DNA of 64,000 bases, from assembly GCF_000282635.1 (NCBI RefSeq), contig NZ_AKIW01000002.1:26859-90858 (forward strand), written 5' to 3'. Positions 32,491 through 41,900 of the stretch are shown here, one piece after another. Each line of letters begins with the position of its first letter. Position 1 is the first letter of the stretch. A model generated the notes under the pieces. That model made no database searches. It saw only the letters and a program-made list of their open reading frames with translations, and was not told where the DNA came from. A program made the position numbers and the translations under genes. The DNA comes from Variovorax sp. CF313 (lineage in GTDB: Bacteria; Pseudomonadota; Gammaproteobacteria; Burkholderiales; Burkholderiaceae_C).

Positions 32491-34461
32491 TCAGAGGTTC
32501 GTCCAACCGAAATACGCAACCCCTTCGTAGGTGTACATCGGAAGATTCTGCTGGACGCTGTCCCGCTCGCTTGCGTTGATCGTGTAGAAGTGAGTTTGGA
32601 CCTTCGTCTGGTAGAACCGGAACATCGGGGTGGCACCGCCGGTCTGCGAGGTGTTGGCGTACCAGGCCACGCCCTCGTACGAATACCAGGGCATGGTGGC
32701 CTGCACATTAGCGCGCTCCTGCTCGCTCATCGTGTAGAAGTGCGCGCCAGTGCGCGTGTTGTAGAACCTATAAACCGGGCTGGTGCCTGCTGCTGCAGCA
32801 CCAAACGCGAAGAAGGCAGGGCCTTCGTAGTTGTACCCATGCAGCCTTGTGATGACGAGGTCGCGCTCCGGCACGTTGGAGGTATAGAAGTGCGCGCCTG
32901 TTCCAGTGTTGTAGAAGCGGTAGATGGCCGTACGCACCGTCGTAGAGGGTGCGTTGAGCCACGGCTGCAGCGCGGCGTTGAAGGGGAGATCGAAGCGCCC
33001 GTAGAAGTCATACCCGCCGGGCTGGCTGCACGAAGACGCTCCGCCCAACAATTGCCCGACGAGATAGTCTTTGCCATTGAGTCTCCGGAACAGCCCCGAC
33101 CCGCTGCTGCCGCCCTCGGTCACGCCCCGATTCCATCTCACTGCCAGAAACTTGGCGTTGCTTCCTGTTGAAGAAGAGCAGTTTGAACTTGTACAAGCCG
33201 CAGTTCCGAGATAGTCGCCTTCACTGTACTTCTGCAAATCGCCTTTAGGGTGATGCACGCCATAGACGCCCTGAATGCCGTCAAATGAACTGGGGTCGAA
33301 GGGGCTTGAACCGGCAAACAGCGCACCGGCCGGCGGTTGCGAATTCAGCCGCATGAAGGACGTGTCGGTCGTCGGCTCCGCATAGAGCAGCGTGGCGCCG
33401 GAGGTCATGGCGGTCAGCGCAGGACTGACCTGCGTGCTGTTGCAGCTGGCGGACTTGTAGGACCAGTAGGTGTAGAGAGTCGATGCGACCGTCTGGTTGG
33501 AAATGCAATGGTTTGCGCTCAGGAAATATGGCGTGCCGGTCGACATGCGGTCGTTGAGCAAGGTGCCGGTGCATACATAGTTGCTCCCGTTGTCGATGAA
33601 GTCCATCAACGCAACGGACTTGCTGAGGGTGTCGTATTGGGAGGCACAGGTAACGTCCTGATTGCATGAGCCGGCTTCACCCACTTTCTCCAGCGAGTCC
33701 TGCTTGGTGATGTCGATGGACACATGCGACAGCATGGGCACCGCCACCTTGACCGCTTCGAGCACGGCGTTGGGTGGGGCCTCGATCTCGACGGTGAGGG
33801 CTTCACCGCCCATGTTGGGCGACCAAAAGGTGCGCGCGTTGTCGCTCGAATCGCCCGCGTCGAGATTGCGCTGAATGACCGTGAGGATTTCCCGCGCGGA
33901 TACCTCGTAGATCTTTGGGCTCGCGTCGCCGTAGAAGCGCACCATGGTGCCCGGGGGAAGGCTCTCGACACGCAGGCCGATGCGAACACCTTTCGCATTC
34001 GGTGATGCGAATCGCAAAGCGGCCACTTTGCCTCCCCGTTCCGAAGGCGTCCAGCTCATCATGCTGGACACGGCCTGGACGCTCGCAGTTTCGGCAATCC
34101 GGCGTGCAACACCGACCTTGGTGGGAGTGCCAAAGATCGCGGGGGCCGACTTCTGGAGAAGGGCGCTCTCTGGCGGAAGTGCTGGCAGAACCACATGCCG
34201 TGGCGTCGGGGCACGCCCCACGGGACGATCCTTGAAGGGGCTGACGTCGGTTGCCGCGAGTTCCGGCGACTGCACCCTCGACTCGATCAGTACGGGGGCA
34301 GCGCTGGCGGGAGGGCTTGGCTCCGCAGTCTTGACTGCCGTTTCGGTGCCCGACACCGCGGCGGATGGAACAGATCCACCGCCGCTGCCTGATCCTCCAC
34401 ATGCGGTCAGCAGAACTGACAACATGACCGTGCTCAAACTTATTCCGACGCTTGCGCGCAT
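32491..34461 (-). CDS. Lipoprotein trypsin-like serine protease with three C-terminal DUF5648 repeats
   Basis: This 656-residue protein begins with a lipoprotein signal peptide whose lipobox LLTAC puts the lipid on Cys21. A Ser/Pro-rich linker follows, then a domain of about 190 residues. The catalytic domain (about 265-500) resembles lysyl endopeptidase/Achromobacter protease I: His318 in SANHC, Asp366 in TTDTSF, and Ser453 in GGSSGSGLF, with several cysteines. Three repeats follow with an exact 50-residue period starting at 514, 564 and 614. Each is of the type YRFYNT-TGAHFYT-ER-YEG (DUF5648). The protein is probably anchored at the cell surface or periplasm. Base composition is visibly less GC-rich than the flanks, and no partner gene is adjacent, so recent acquisition is possible. 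Confidence 0.85.
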   Translation of the reverse strand: MRASVGISLSTVMLSVLLTACGGSGSGGGSVPSAAVSGTETAVKTAEPSPPASAAPVLIESRVQSPELAATDVSPFKDRPVGRAPTPRHVVLPALPPESALLQKSAPAIFGTPTKVGVARRIAETASVQAVSSMMSWTPSERGGKVAALRFASPNAKGVRIGLRVESLPPGTMVRFYGDASPKIYEVSAREILTVIQRNLDAGDSSDNARTFWSPNMGGEALTVEIEAPPNAVLEAVKVAVPMLSHVSIDITKQDSLEKVGEAGSCNQDVTCASQYDTLSKSVALMDFIDNGSNYVCTGTLLNDRMSTGTPYFLSANHCISNQTVASTLYTYWSYKSASCNSTQVSPALTAMTSGATLLYAEPTTDTSFMRLNSQPPAGALFAGSSPFDPSSFDGIQGVYGVHHPKGDLQKYSEGDYLGTAACTSSNCSSSTGSNAKFLAVRWNRGVTEGGSSGSGLFRRLNGKDYLVGQLLGGASSCSQPGGYDFYGRFDLPFNAALQPWLNAPSTTVRTAIYRFYNTGTGAHFYTSNVPERDLVITRLHGYNYEGPAFFAFGAAAAGTSPVYRFYNTRTGAHFYTMSEQERANVQATMPWYSYEGVAWYANTSQTGGATPMFRFYQTKVQTHFYTINASERDSVQQNLPMYTYEGVAYFGWTNL

Positions 34462-34656
34462 ACCTTGCCTCCCTGGACGTTACGTATTGACACGCAATTG
34501 TCCGGTAAGGCAAGGCCTTTCTTTAAAATTCGCCGTGCGTCTGCTGTGCAAATGACGCGGAAATGCGAAATTCCGCCACAAATCAGCGCATGGATTGCCC
34601 GATCAGGTGGCGTTGTCTAAAAAGAATCAAAACTAAATAATTACTACGCCAAGTTT
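34462..34656. other. AT-rich intergenic region between protease and phasin genes
   Basis: The 195 bases before the protease gene, and after the phasin gene on the same strand, are the most AT-rich piece of the window (TAAATAATTACTACG, AAAAGAATCAAAACT). They should contain the protease promoter. I see no coding potential and no convincing terminator hairpin for the phasin transcript. Confidence 0.4.
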
Positions 34657-35148
34657 CTATTTGCGCTGGAGCATCTTGGTTACCTCGTCCACATTGGCCT
34701 GGATGCGCTGGCGCACCAGCTCGAAGGCATCGGCCTGCGACTTGGCGGCGAGATTGGCCAGTTCCTTGATGTCGTCGATGGCGCGCTGGAACGATTGGCG
34801 CCCGAGTTCGTCGAGCTTGGCGAGGTTGGCCTTGGCATCCTTGCCGGGCATTTCCTTGGCGGCCGTCTGCCACTCGGCGATGGCGCTCTTGATCATTTCC
34901 GTCTGCCGCTGCACCACGGTCTGCAGGCCCTGGTAGGACTTCTCATTTGCCTGCATCAGCGCCTGGAGGTCCTTTTGCCCGCTTTCGAGCAGCTTGCTCG
35001 CGCCACCGGTCAGGTTGAGGTCCTGCAGGCGGTCGGTCATGGCCTTGAGGTTCTTCAGTGGGTTGAGCATCTCGGCGGCATTGGGGGCCTCCTTGGTGCT
35101 GCTGCTGGCAGTGGTCTTCTTCGCGGCGGCTTTCTTGGCAGTGGCCAT
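34657..35148 (-). CDS. Phasin family protein
   Basis: The 163-residue amphipathic helical protein has a Lys/Ala-rich N-terminal tail (MATAKKAAAKKTT), then long helices with a Gln/Lys/Ala pattern. Examples are NLTGGASKLLESGQKDLQAL and ANEKSYQGLQTVVQRQTEMI, typical of phasins that coat polyhydroxyalkanoate granules. The basic tail resembles granule-to-DNA linking phasins (PhaM/PhaF-like tails), but is short. The ATG follows AGGAGA. Its presence suggests the organism stores PHA. No PHA synthase is in the window. Confidence 0.85.
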   Translation of the reverse strand: MATAKKAAAKKTTASSSTKEAPNAAEMLNPLKNLKAMTDRLQDLNLTGGASKLLESGQKDLQALMQANEKSYQGLQTVVQRQTEMIKSAIAEWQTAAKEMPGKDAKANLAKLDELGRQSFQRAIDDIKELANLAAKSQADAFELVRQRIQANVDEVTKMLQRK

Positions 35149-35311
35149 GGGCGCTATCTCCTGGTGTCGTGTGAACGGTAAGGGGTGACAAGGACCGGTG
35201 CCACGATACGCCGGGCGGGCATCGCAGAGGGGCCCGTCCGGAAAATTTGCCTGCGGGATTTCCCTTGGTCGTGGCGGAACTTGCCTTCCGGCATGCGGGA
35301 TACCCGCGCGG

Positions 35312-35341
35312 TTGGCTGGCCCTGTTGCCCCCGTCTACAAT
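35312..35341 (+). promoter_or_regulatory. Predicted sigma-70 promoter of the ahcY operon
   Basis: TTGGCT at 35312-35317 and TACAAT at 35336-35341 are spaced by 18 bases. A start about seven to nine bases downstream would coincide with the first base of the SAH riboswitch, which makes the pair convincing. Confidence 0.65.
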
Positions 35342-35349
35342 CCGCCGTT

Positions 35350-35409
35350 CCGAGGAGCGTTGCAGCGCCGTCAGGCGTGAGGCTCGGACCACATCGCAAC
35401 CACGCTCAC
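35350..35409 (+). promoter_or_regulatory. SAH riboswitch (S-adenosylhomocysteine) upstream of ahcY
   Basis: The leader matches the SAH riboswitch. P1 is formed by CCGAG (35350-35354) and CTCGG (35383-35387). Inside it an upper stem is closed by CGCC/GGCG near 35366-35377. GAGCG (35355-35359) can pair with CGCTC (35403-35407) as the pseudoknot. The conserved GAGGAGCG-TTGCAGC and GAGGCTCGG segments are present. SAH binding in this class raises expression of ahcY, so accumulating SAH induces its own hydrolase. The gene downstream is ahcY, as expected. Confidence 0.88.
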
Positions 35410-35428
35410 CCGCTGTTCTCGCGGTGAG
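35405..35428 (+). promoter_or_regulatory. Expression-platform hairpin overlapping the riboswitch pseudoknot
   Basis: CTCACC (35405-35410) pairs with GGTGAG (35423-35428), extended by two more pairs past a bulged C, and is followed by TCTTTCC. Its left arm shares bases with the CGCTC strand of the SAH pseudoknot, so the two structures exclude each other. That is consistent with ligand binding preventing a terminator-like hairpin. The T-run is short, so attenuation at translation is also possible. Confidence 0.55.
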
Positions 35429-35479
35429 TCTTTCCCCGTAGGCAGTGGCATCTTTCAAACCAGTTTTGTTGGAGTTCCC

Positions 35480-36919
<1,440 letters not shown>

Positions 36920-36929
36920 TCGACAGCGC

Positions 36930-37724
36930 ATGCGCGCCGATCAACTGTTGGTAGAGCGCGGCCTGGCCGCGTCGCGTTCGCAGGCTGTGCGGCTCATCGC
37001 CGGCGGCTTGCGATGGCGCGACGCGGGCACCAGCGACGCGTGGCGTTCCGTCGCCAAAAACAAGGACGACGTGCCCGAATCGGCCGAGCTCGAGCTGGTC
37101 GATGCGGCCGAGGCCCGGTATGTGTCGCGCGGCGGGCTCAAGCTCGAAGGCGCGCTTGCCGTGAGCGGTGTCGATCCCTCCGGCAAAGTGTGTCTCGACG
37201 TGGGCCAGTCGACCGGCGGTTTCACCGACTGCCTGCTGCAGCGCGGCGCCGCCAAAGTGGTCGGCGTGGATGTCGGCCACGGGCAGCTGCATGCGAAGCT
37301 GCGCGAGGACGAACGCGTGGTCCCCATCGAAGGCGTCAATGCGCGCGCGCTCTCGGCTGACGACTTGCAGGAAGAGGGCGGGGAACCATTCGATCCACGC
37401 TTCGACCTGATCGTCGGCGACCTGTCGTTCATCTCGCTCACGCTGGTGCTGCCGGCGGTCGTCGAGTTCCTGGCCGACGACGGCCACCTGCTGATGTTGG
37501 TGAAACCGCAGTTCGAGCTGCAGCCCGGCCAGGTCGGCAAGGGCGGCATCGTGCGCGACGAGTCGATGTACGCGGTGGTCGAGAAGCGCTTGCACGATGC
37601 CTGCAAGGCGCTGGGCCTGCGGGTGCTGCAATGGTTCGACAGCCCGATCGCCGGGGGCGACGGCAACCGCGAGTTTTTCATTCACGCCGTTCGCGCTGTT
37701 CACGGCGCTAACGACGGTTCCTAA
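36930..37724 (+). CDS. tlyA: TlyA-family rRNA methyltransferase
   Basis: The 264-residue protein joins an N-terminal S4 RNA-binding domain (MRADQLLVERGLAASRSQAV, residues 1-60) to a FtsJ-like SAM methyltransferase domain. Its motif I is LDVGQSTGGFTDCLLQRGA near residue 89. Family members make 2'-O-methylcytidine in rRNA or are annotated as hemolysin A. Catalytic Lys and Asp residues appear in LIVGDLSFISLT and VKPQFE. It lies 10 bases after ahcY and 10 before metF. Since it makes SAH from SAM, its operon with the SAH hydrolase is sensible. Confidence 0.88.
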   Translation: MRADQLLVERGLAASRSQAVRLIAGGLRWRDAGTSDAWRSVAKNKDDVPESAELELVDAAEARYVSRGGLKLEGALAVSGVDPSGKVCLDVGQSTGGFTDCLLQRGAAKVVGVDVGHGQLHAKLREDERVVPIEGVNARALSADDLQEEGGEPFDPRFDLIVGDLSFISLTLVLPAVVEFLADDGHLLMLVKPQFELQPGQVGKGGIVRDESMYAVVEKRLHDACKALGLRVLQWFDSPIAGGDGNREFFIHAVRAVHGANDGS

Positions 37725-37734
37725 GGAGACGCAG

Positions 37735-38559
37735 GTGCGCCTTCCGTTGAGTTTCGAATTCTTCCCGACCAAGACGCCCGAGGGCGCGGTCAAGCTGCGC
37801 GCCGCGCGCCAGCAGCTGTATGTGCGCAAGCCGCAGTTCTGCTCGGTCACGTACGGCGCGGGCGGTTCCACGCACCAGGGCACTTTCGGTGCGGTGCAGG
37901 AGATCCTGTCCGAAGGCGTGGACGCTGCGAGCCACTTCTCGTGCATCGGCGCCACCCGCGCCACGGTGCGCGAGCAACTCGCCGAACTCAAGGCCATGGG
38001 CGTCAAGCGCCTCGTGGCCCTGCGCGGTGACCTGCCGAGCGGCTATGGCATGGGCGGCGAGTTCCTGTACGCGAGCGACCTCGTTGCCTTCATCCGCGAA
38101 GAGACCGGCCGCGACTTCCACATCGAGGTGGCTTGCTACCCCGAGGTCCATCCGCAGGCACGCTCGCCCGAAGCCGACCTGCAGGCCTTTGCCACGAAGG
38201 TGAAGGCGGGCGCCGACTCTGCGATCACGCAGTACTTCTTCAGCCCCGAGGCCTACTTCCGCTTCGTCGACGACGTGCGCAAGCTGGGGCTTGACACGCC
38301 GATCGTGCCGGGCGTCATGCCGATCACGAGCTCGACGCAGCTCATGCGTTTTTCCGACGCCTGCGGCGCCGAGATTCCGCGCTGGGTCCGTTTGCGGCTG
38401 CAGGGCTTCGGCGACGACACGGCGTCGATCAAGGCCTTCGGTCTCGACGTGGTCACCGACCTGTGCGCGCGTCTGCAGGAAGGCGGCGCGCCGGCGCTGC
38501 ACTTCTACACGATGAACCAGTCGGCGGCCACGCTGGCTGTGCTGGAGCGCCTCGATTGA
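37735..38559 (+). CDS. metF: Methylenetetrahydrofolate reductase
   Basis: The 274-residue FAD-dependent enzyme reduces 5,10-methylene-THF to 5-methyl-THF, which supplies the methyl group for remaking methionine from homocysteine. It opens with LPLSFEFFPTKTPEGAVKL, and shows SVTYGAGGST, LRGDLP and ACYPEVHPQA, the substrate and flavin-binding segments of MetF. The start is GTG at 37735, six bases after AAGGAGAC. With ahcY it closes the SAH, homocysteine and methionine loop. The stop (TGA) overlaps the TTG start proposed for the next gene. Confidence 0.94.
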   Translation: MRLPLSFEFFPTKTPEGAVKLRAARQQLYVRKPQFCSVTYGAGGSTHQGTFGAVQEILSEGVDAASHFSCIGATRATVREQLAELKAMGVKRLVALRGDLPSGYGMGGEFLYASDLVAFIREETGRDFHIEVACYPEVHPQARSPEADLQAFATKVKAGADSAITQYFFSPEAYFRFVDDVRKLGLDTPIVPGVMPITSSTQLMRFSDACGAEIPRWVRLRLQGFGDDTASIKAFGLDVVTDLCARLQEGGAPALHFYTMNQSAATLAVLERLD

Positions 38560-39242
38560 GTGGGGGCGCGGGGCTTCGTGCAGCGCTCGTCGCTGCGACC
38601 TGCGTTCTCGCGGGTTGCGCCATGCCACCTGCGACCGACGCCGAAGGCGGGGCGACGGCGAAGCTGACGCCCTTGCCTCGCGCCATCGCGGTGCCTCCGG
38701 GCGCGGCGGCGCGTTCGAGCGTGCCGTCGGTGCGCTATGACCTTGCGGTGTCCGGCACGGGCGAACTGCCGCCGGACGACGGCGTGCCCGGCGATGAGGG
38801 CACGCGGGAAATCTTCGAGCGCGGCGGTGCCTCCTGGTACGGCATTCAATTCCATCAGCGCAAGACCGCCAGCGGCGAGCGCTTCGACATGGCAGCCATG
38901 ACGGCGGCCCACAAGACCCTGCCCTTCAACACGCGCGTGTGCGTGCGCAGCCTCGTCAACGGCAGCGAGGTGCTGGTGCGCATCAACGACCGCGGGCCGT
39001 ACGCGGCAGGTCGCGTGATCGACCTGAGCCGCGCGGCGGCCGACCGCATCGGCCTGACGAGCATGGGCATCAAGCAGGTGGCGTTGACGGTCGTCGATCG
39101 CGAGGGGATGCGTTGCGGCGGATTGCCGGTGGAGGCGGGCGACGTGCTGGCGTCCGCAACAGTACCGGCTGCGCCGCAACGGGCGAGGTCGCCGGCGCCC
39201 GCACGCCGCAAGGCGGTCGTGCCGCCCCGCCGCCGGAGATAG
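38556..39242 (+). CDS. RlpA-like lipoprotein with double-psi beta-barrel
   Basis: This protein of about 228 residues is a septal-ring lytic transglycosylase-like (RlpA family) lipoprotein. With a TTG start at 38556, overlapping the metF stop, the N-terminus reads as a lipoprotein signal with lipobox LAGC. The DPBB domain spans about residues 100-190. It shows GGASWYGIQFHQRKTASGE, DMAAMTAAHKTLPFNTRV, and RINDRGPYAAGRVIDLSRAA, which carries the catalytic-type Asp. A basic Pro/Arg-rich tail (RSPAPARRKAVVPPRRRR) follows instead of a SPOR domain. A frame open further upstream codes no signal peptide, which is why I prefer the TTG. Confidence 0.8.
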   Translation: MSGGAGLRAALVAATCVLAGCAMPPATDAEGGATAKLTPLPRAIAVPPGAAARSSVPSVRYDLAVSGTGELPPDDGVPGDEGTREIFERGGASWYGIQFHQRKTASGERFDMAAMTAAHKTLPFNTRVCVRSLVNGSEVLVRINDRGPYAAGRVIDLSRAAADRIGLTSMGIKQVALTVVDREGMRCGGLPVEAGDVLASATVPAAPQRARSPAPARRKAVVPPRRRR

Positions 39243-39254
39243 GGGCCGGAAGGC

Positions 39255-40205
39255 TCAGCCGCCCGAATCGAGCGAGAAGGCGGCGTGCCGGTCTTGTGCC
39301 AGGCGCTCCGCCAACTGCGGCAGGGCGGCCGCCAGCAGCGGCTTCAGCGTGTACGGCGGGTTGATCAGGAACATGCCGCTGGCCGGCAGCCCCGGCCGGT
39401 GCGTTTCGCCCGATGCGTCCGTCGTGATCTTGCTGGACTTGACCGTCAGCGTGGCGTGCAGCCAGGACTTGCCGGCTTTCGTCGCCATGGTCTTGAGCCG
39501 GCGCGGCAGGTCGTGCGCCTCGGGGCGCGGAATGATCGGATACCAGACCGCGTAGGTGCCGGTGGCGAAACGCTTGAGCGCCTCGGCCGCGAAGTCGAGC
39601 ACGCGGCCGTAGTCGGTCTTCATCTCGTAGCTCGGGTCCATCAGCACCAGCGCGCGGCGCGAGGGCGGCGGCAGGAACTTGGTGGCGCTGCCGAAGCCGT
39701 CTTCGTTCAACACGGCGATCTGGCGGCCGGCCTCGAGCTGGGCGATGTTGGCGCTCAGCGCGCGGCCGTCGGTCGGGTGCAGCTCGAACAGCTTGAGCCT
39801 GTCGTGGTCGCGCAGCAGGTGCTGCACGATGAATGGCGAGCCGGGATAGACGCGGGCTCCGCCGTTGGGGTTGAAGTCGTGAATCACTTCCAGGTAGCGC
39901 GCAATGGCGTCGGCGACTGGAATTTCGGCTTCAGGTGCTACTTTTTTGGTAGCGGACTTCGCGGCGGGGGCTGGCGCATCGGGTATTTTCTTGCCCGAAA
40001 GAAGCCGCAGGATGCCGTCGGCCGCTTCACCGCTGGTGCCGGCGTAGTCGCCGTCGAGCCGGTACAGGCCGGCGCCGGCATGAGTGTCGACGACCGTCAG
40101 GGCCGCCTCTTTTTCAAGCAGATGGTCGAGCGTGGCAATCAGCACCGTGTGCTTGAGCACGTCGGCGTGGTTGCCGGCATGGAAGGCGTGGCGGTAACTG
40201 AACAT
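39255..40205 (-). CDS. rlmJ: 23S rRNA (adenine2030-N6)-methyltransferase RlmJ
   Basis: The 316-residue SAM methyltransferase modifies A2030 of 23S rRNA. The family start is FSYRHAFHAGNHADVLKH. It has motif I VVDTHAGAGLY and the catalytic MDPSYE that replaces NPPY. RlmJ is usually about 280 residues. The excess is a segment around residues 76-100 (APAAKSATKKVAPEAE) encoded by AT-richer DNA with a small hairpin, between the parts that normally adjoin. It is convergent with the RlpA-like gene and divergent from rplM. Confidence 0.9.
   Translation of the reverse strand: MFSYRHAFHAGNHADVLKHTVLIATLDHLLEKEAALTVVDTHAGAGLYRLDGDYAGTSGEAADGILRLLSGKKIPDAPAPAAKSATKKVAPEAEIPVADAIARYLEVIHDFNPNGGARVYPGSPFIVQHLLRDHDRLKLFELHPTDGRALSANIAQLEAGRQIAVLNEDGFGSATKFLPPPSRRALVLMDPSYEMKTDYGRVLDFAAEALKRFATGTYAVWYPIIPRPEAHDLPRRLKTMATKAGKSWLHATLTVKSSKITTDASGETHRPGLPASGMFLINPPYTLKPLLAAALPQLAERLAQDRHAAFSLDSGG
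39937..39953. repeat. Short hairpin repeat inside rlmJ
   Basis: GCTAC, a seven-base T-rich loop and GTAGC, lying in frame in rlmJ within an unusually T-rich patch. The same geometry, GCTA(C/T)-N7-(G/A)TAGC, recurs inside anmK at 43572. It resembles GCTAT/ATAGC hairpins that I recall as dispersed in Comamonadaceae genomes. Codons around it form an extra loop of about 25 residues in the protein. Confidence 0.5.
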
Positions 40206-40247
40206 AGGGGGAGGATGGTAACGGTGTTGGGCCCTGCATATGCGAAT

Positions 40248-40277
40248 TTGCCAGCACAGGGCCATTCTTTATATAAT
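40248..40277 (+). promoter_or_regulatory. Predicted strong promoter of rplM-rpsI
   Basis: TTGCCA at 40248-40253 and a perfect TATAAT at 40272-40277 have an 18-base spacer. This leaves an untranslated leader of about 115 bases before rplM, long enough for ribosomal-protein feedback, though I could not draw a definite structure. Confidence 0.7.
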
Positions 40278-40402
40278 CGCGGGCTTCGCAGCGTTTTTGT
40301 GGCCCCGCGGCGAGGACTTTAAACCCACCTAAGAGATTCCCGTCAGAGGAACGCCGACCGTGGAAAAGGGCCCGCCAAACCCTCTTTTCAAGAGAAAAAC
40401 TC

Positions 40403-40834
40403 ATGACCAAAACGTTCAGCGCCAAGCCCGCTGACGTGACGCACGAGTGGTTTGTGATTGACGCGACCGACAAGGTCCTCGGACGAGTAGCCAGCGAAGT
40501 TGCTCTCCGTTTGCGCGGCAAACACAAGGCCATTTACACGCCTCACGTCGATACCGGTGACTTCATCGTCATCATCAACGCCGCGCAACTGCGCGTCACC
40601 GGCGCCAAGTCGATCGACAAGGTGTACTACCGTCACTCGGGCTACCCGGGCGGTATCACGGCGACGAACTTCCGCGACATGCAGAACAAGCACCCGGGCC
40701 GCGCCCTGGAAAAGGCTGTCAAGGGCATGCTGCCCAAGGGCCCGCTCGGTTACGCGATGATCAAGAAACTCAAGGTGTACGGTGGCGCTGAGCACCCGCA
40801 TACCGCCCAACAGCCCAAAGTGCTGGAACTGTAA
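40403..40834 (+). CDS. rplM: 50S ribosomal protein L13
   Basis: The 143-residue protein of the large ribosomal subunit is full length and recognisable throughout. It shows [19 protein letters not shown], the [18 protein letters not shown] loop, and [24 protein letters not shown]. It binds 23S rRNA early in assembly. As in most bacteria it is followed at once by rpsI, 12 bases on, in one operon driven by the promoter at 40248. Confidence 0.98.
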   Translation: MTKTFSAKPADVTHEWFVIDATDKVLGRVASEVALRLRGKHKAIYTPHVDTGDFIVIINAAQLRVTGAKSIDKVYYRHSGYPGGITATNFRDMQNKHPGRALEKAVKGMLPKGPLGYAMIKKLKVYGGAEHPHTAQQPKVLEL

Positions 40835-40846
40835 GGAGCCTTGAGA

Positions 40847-41239
40847 ATGATTGGTGAATGGAACAATGGCACCGGCCGTCGCAAATCCAGCGTCGCCCGC
40901 GTGTTTCTGAAAAAAGGCACCGGCAAGATCACGGTCAACGGCAAGGACATCCAAGAGTTCTTCGGCCGCGAAACCTCGATCATGATCGCCAAGCAGCCCC
41001 TGGCGCTGACCAACAACCTCGAAGCTTTCGACGTGATGGTCAACGTGAACGGTGGCGGCGAATCGGGTCAAGCCGGCGCCACGCGCCACGGCATCACCCG
41101 TGCGCTGATCGACTACGACGCGACGCTCAAGCCCGTGCTGAGCCAAGCCGGCTTCGTGACGCGCGACGCGCGTGAAGTCGAGCGTAAGAAGGTCGGTCTG
41201 CACTCCGCCCGTCGTCGCAAGCAGTTCAGCAAGCGCTGA
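40847..41239 (+). CDS. rpsI: 30S ribosomal protein S9
   Basis: The 130-residue small-subunit protein has the family marks [33 protein letters not shown] and the C-terminus RKQFSKR, whose terminal Arg reaches the ribosomal P-site tRNA. The ATG at 40847 with AAGGAG seven bases upstream is the usual start. A slightly earlier in-frame codon would add two residues and lacks support. A strong terminator follows. Confidence 0.98.
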   Translation: MIGEWNNGTGRRKSSVARVFLKKGTGKITVNGKDIQEFFGRETSIMIAKQPLALTNNLEAFDVMVNVNGGGESGQAGATRHGITRALIDYDATLKPVLSQAGFVTRDAREVERKKVGLHSARRRKQFSKR

Positions 41240-41257
41240 TCTGTTCACTGCGAACAC

Positions 41258-41281
41258 AAAGCCGCCTTCGGGCGGCTTTTT
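41258..41281 (+). terminator. Rho-independent terminator after rpsI
   Basis: AAAGCCGCC and GGCGGCTTT form a 9-bp stem around the stable TTCG tetraloop, running into TTTTTCG. It closes the rplM-rpsI operon before erpA. Confidence 0.92.
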
Positions 41282-41454
41282 CGTTACCGGGGCCGCCTTC
41301 GGGTGCCTTTTCGCTGGAGCTGCCCCTTGGTGCGGGGGGCGTCCGACCCCACTTGCATTGGGGTGCACGCCACACCCGGCCTGCCGGGAATGCGGCATTG
41401 CAGTAGCATTCGTTTCATTGGCCGCATGTCCGGCCCCCTAGGAGTTATCACCCC

Positions 41455-41820
41455 ATGAGCGCCGTTGCCGAAAACATCCAGACCCAGATGCCCGAGCCGA
41501 TCGTCTTCACCGACAGCGCGGCCGCCAAGGTCGCCGACCTGATCGCCGAAGAGGGCAATCCCGACCTGAAGCTGCGCGTGTTCGTGCAGGGTGGCGGCTG
41601 CTCCGGCTTCCAGTACGGTTTCACCTTCGATGAAATCACCAACGAAGACGACACCACCATGACCAAGAACGGCGTCTCGCTGCTGATCGACGCCATGAGC
41701 TACCAGTACCTGGTCGGCGCCGAGATCGACTACAAGGAAGACCTGCAGGGTGCCCAGTTCGTGATCAAGAACCCGAACGCCACCAGCACTTGCGGCTGCG
41801 GATCGAGCTTCTCGGCCTGA
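41455..41820 (+). CDS. erpA: Iron-sulfur cluster insertion protein ErpA
   Basis: This 121-residue A-type carrier delivers Fe-S clusters to apoproteins. It carries the three conserved cysteines of the family, in [11 protein letters not shown] and the C-terminal [12 protein letters not shown]. Betaproteobacterial ErpA has this length and is generally found next to rplM-rpsI, as here. The ATG follows GGAG at 41439-41450. The 170 bases before it hold no other gene, so a separate promoter is likely. A terminator follows. Confidence 0.95.
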   Translation: MSAVAENIQTQMPEPIVFTDSAAAKVADLIAEEGNPDLKLRVFVQGGGCSGFQYGFTFDEITNEDDTTMTKNGVSLLIDAMSYQYLVGAEIDYKEDLQGAQFVIKNPNATSTCGCGSSFSA

Positions 41821-41852
41821 TGCCTGGATGCTGCTGACCCAGCTTCCCTCCA

Positions 41853-41876
41853 AAAGCCGCCTCCGGGCGGCTTTTT
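41853..41876 (+). terminator. Rho-independent terminator after erpA
   Basis: AAAGCCGCC and GGCGGCTTT form a 9-bp stem around TCCG, followed by a T-run (TTTTTAG). It is nearly the same stem as the terminator after rpsI. Confidence 0.9.
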
Positions 41877-41900
41877 AGTTCCTGCTTCATTCCCTTGCCC

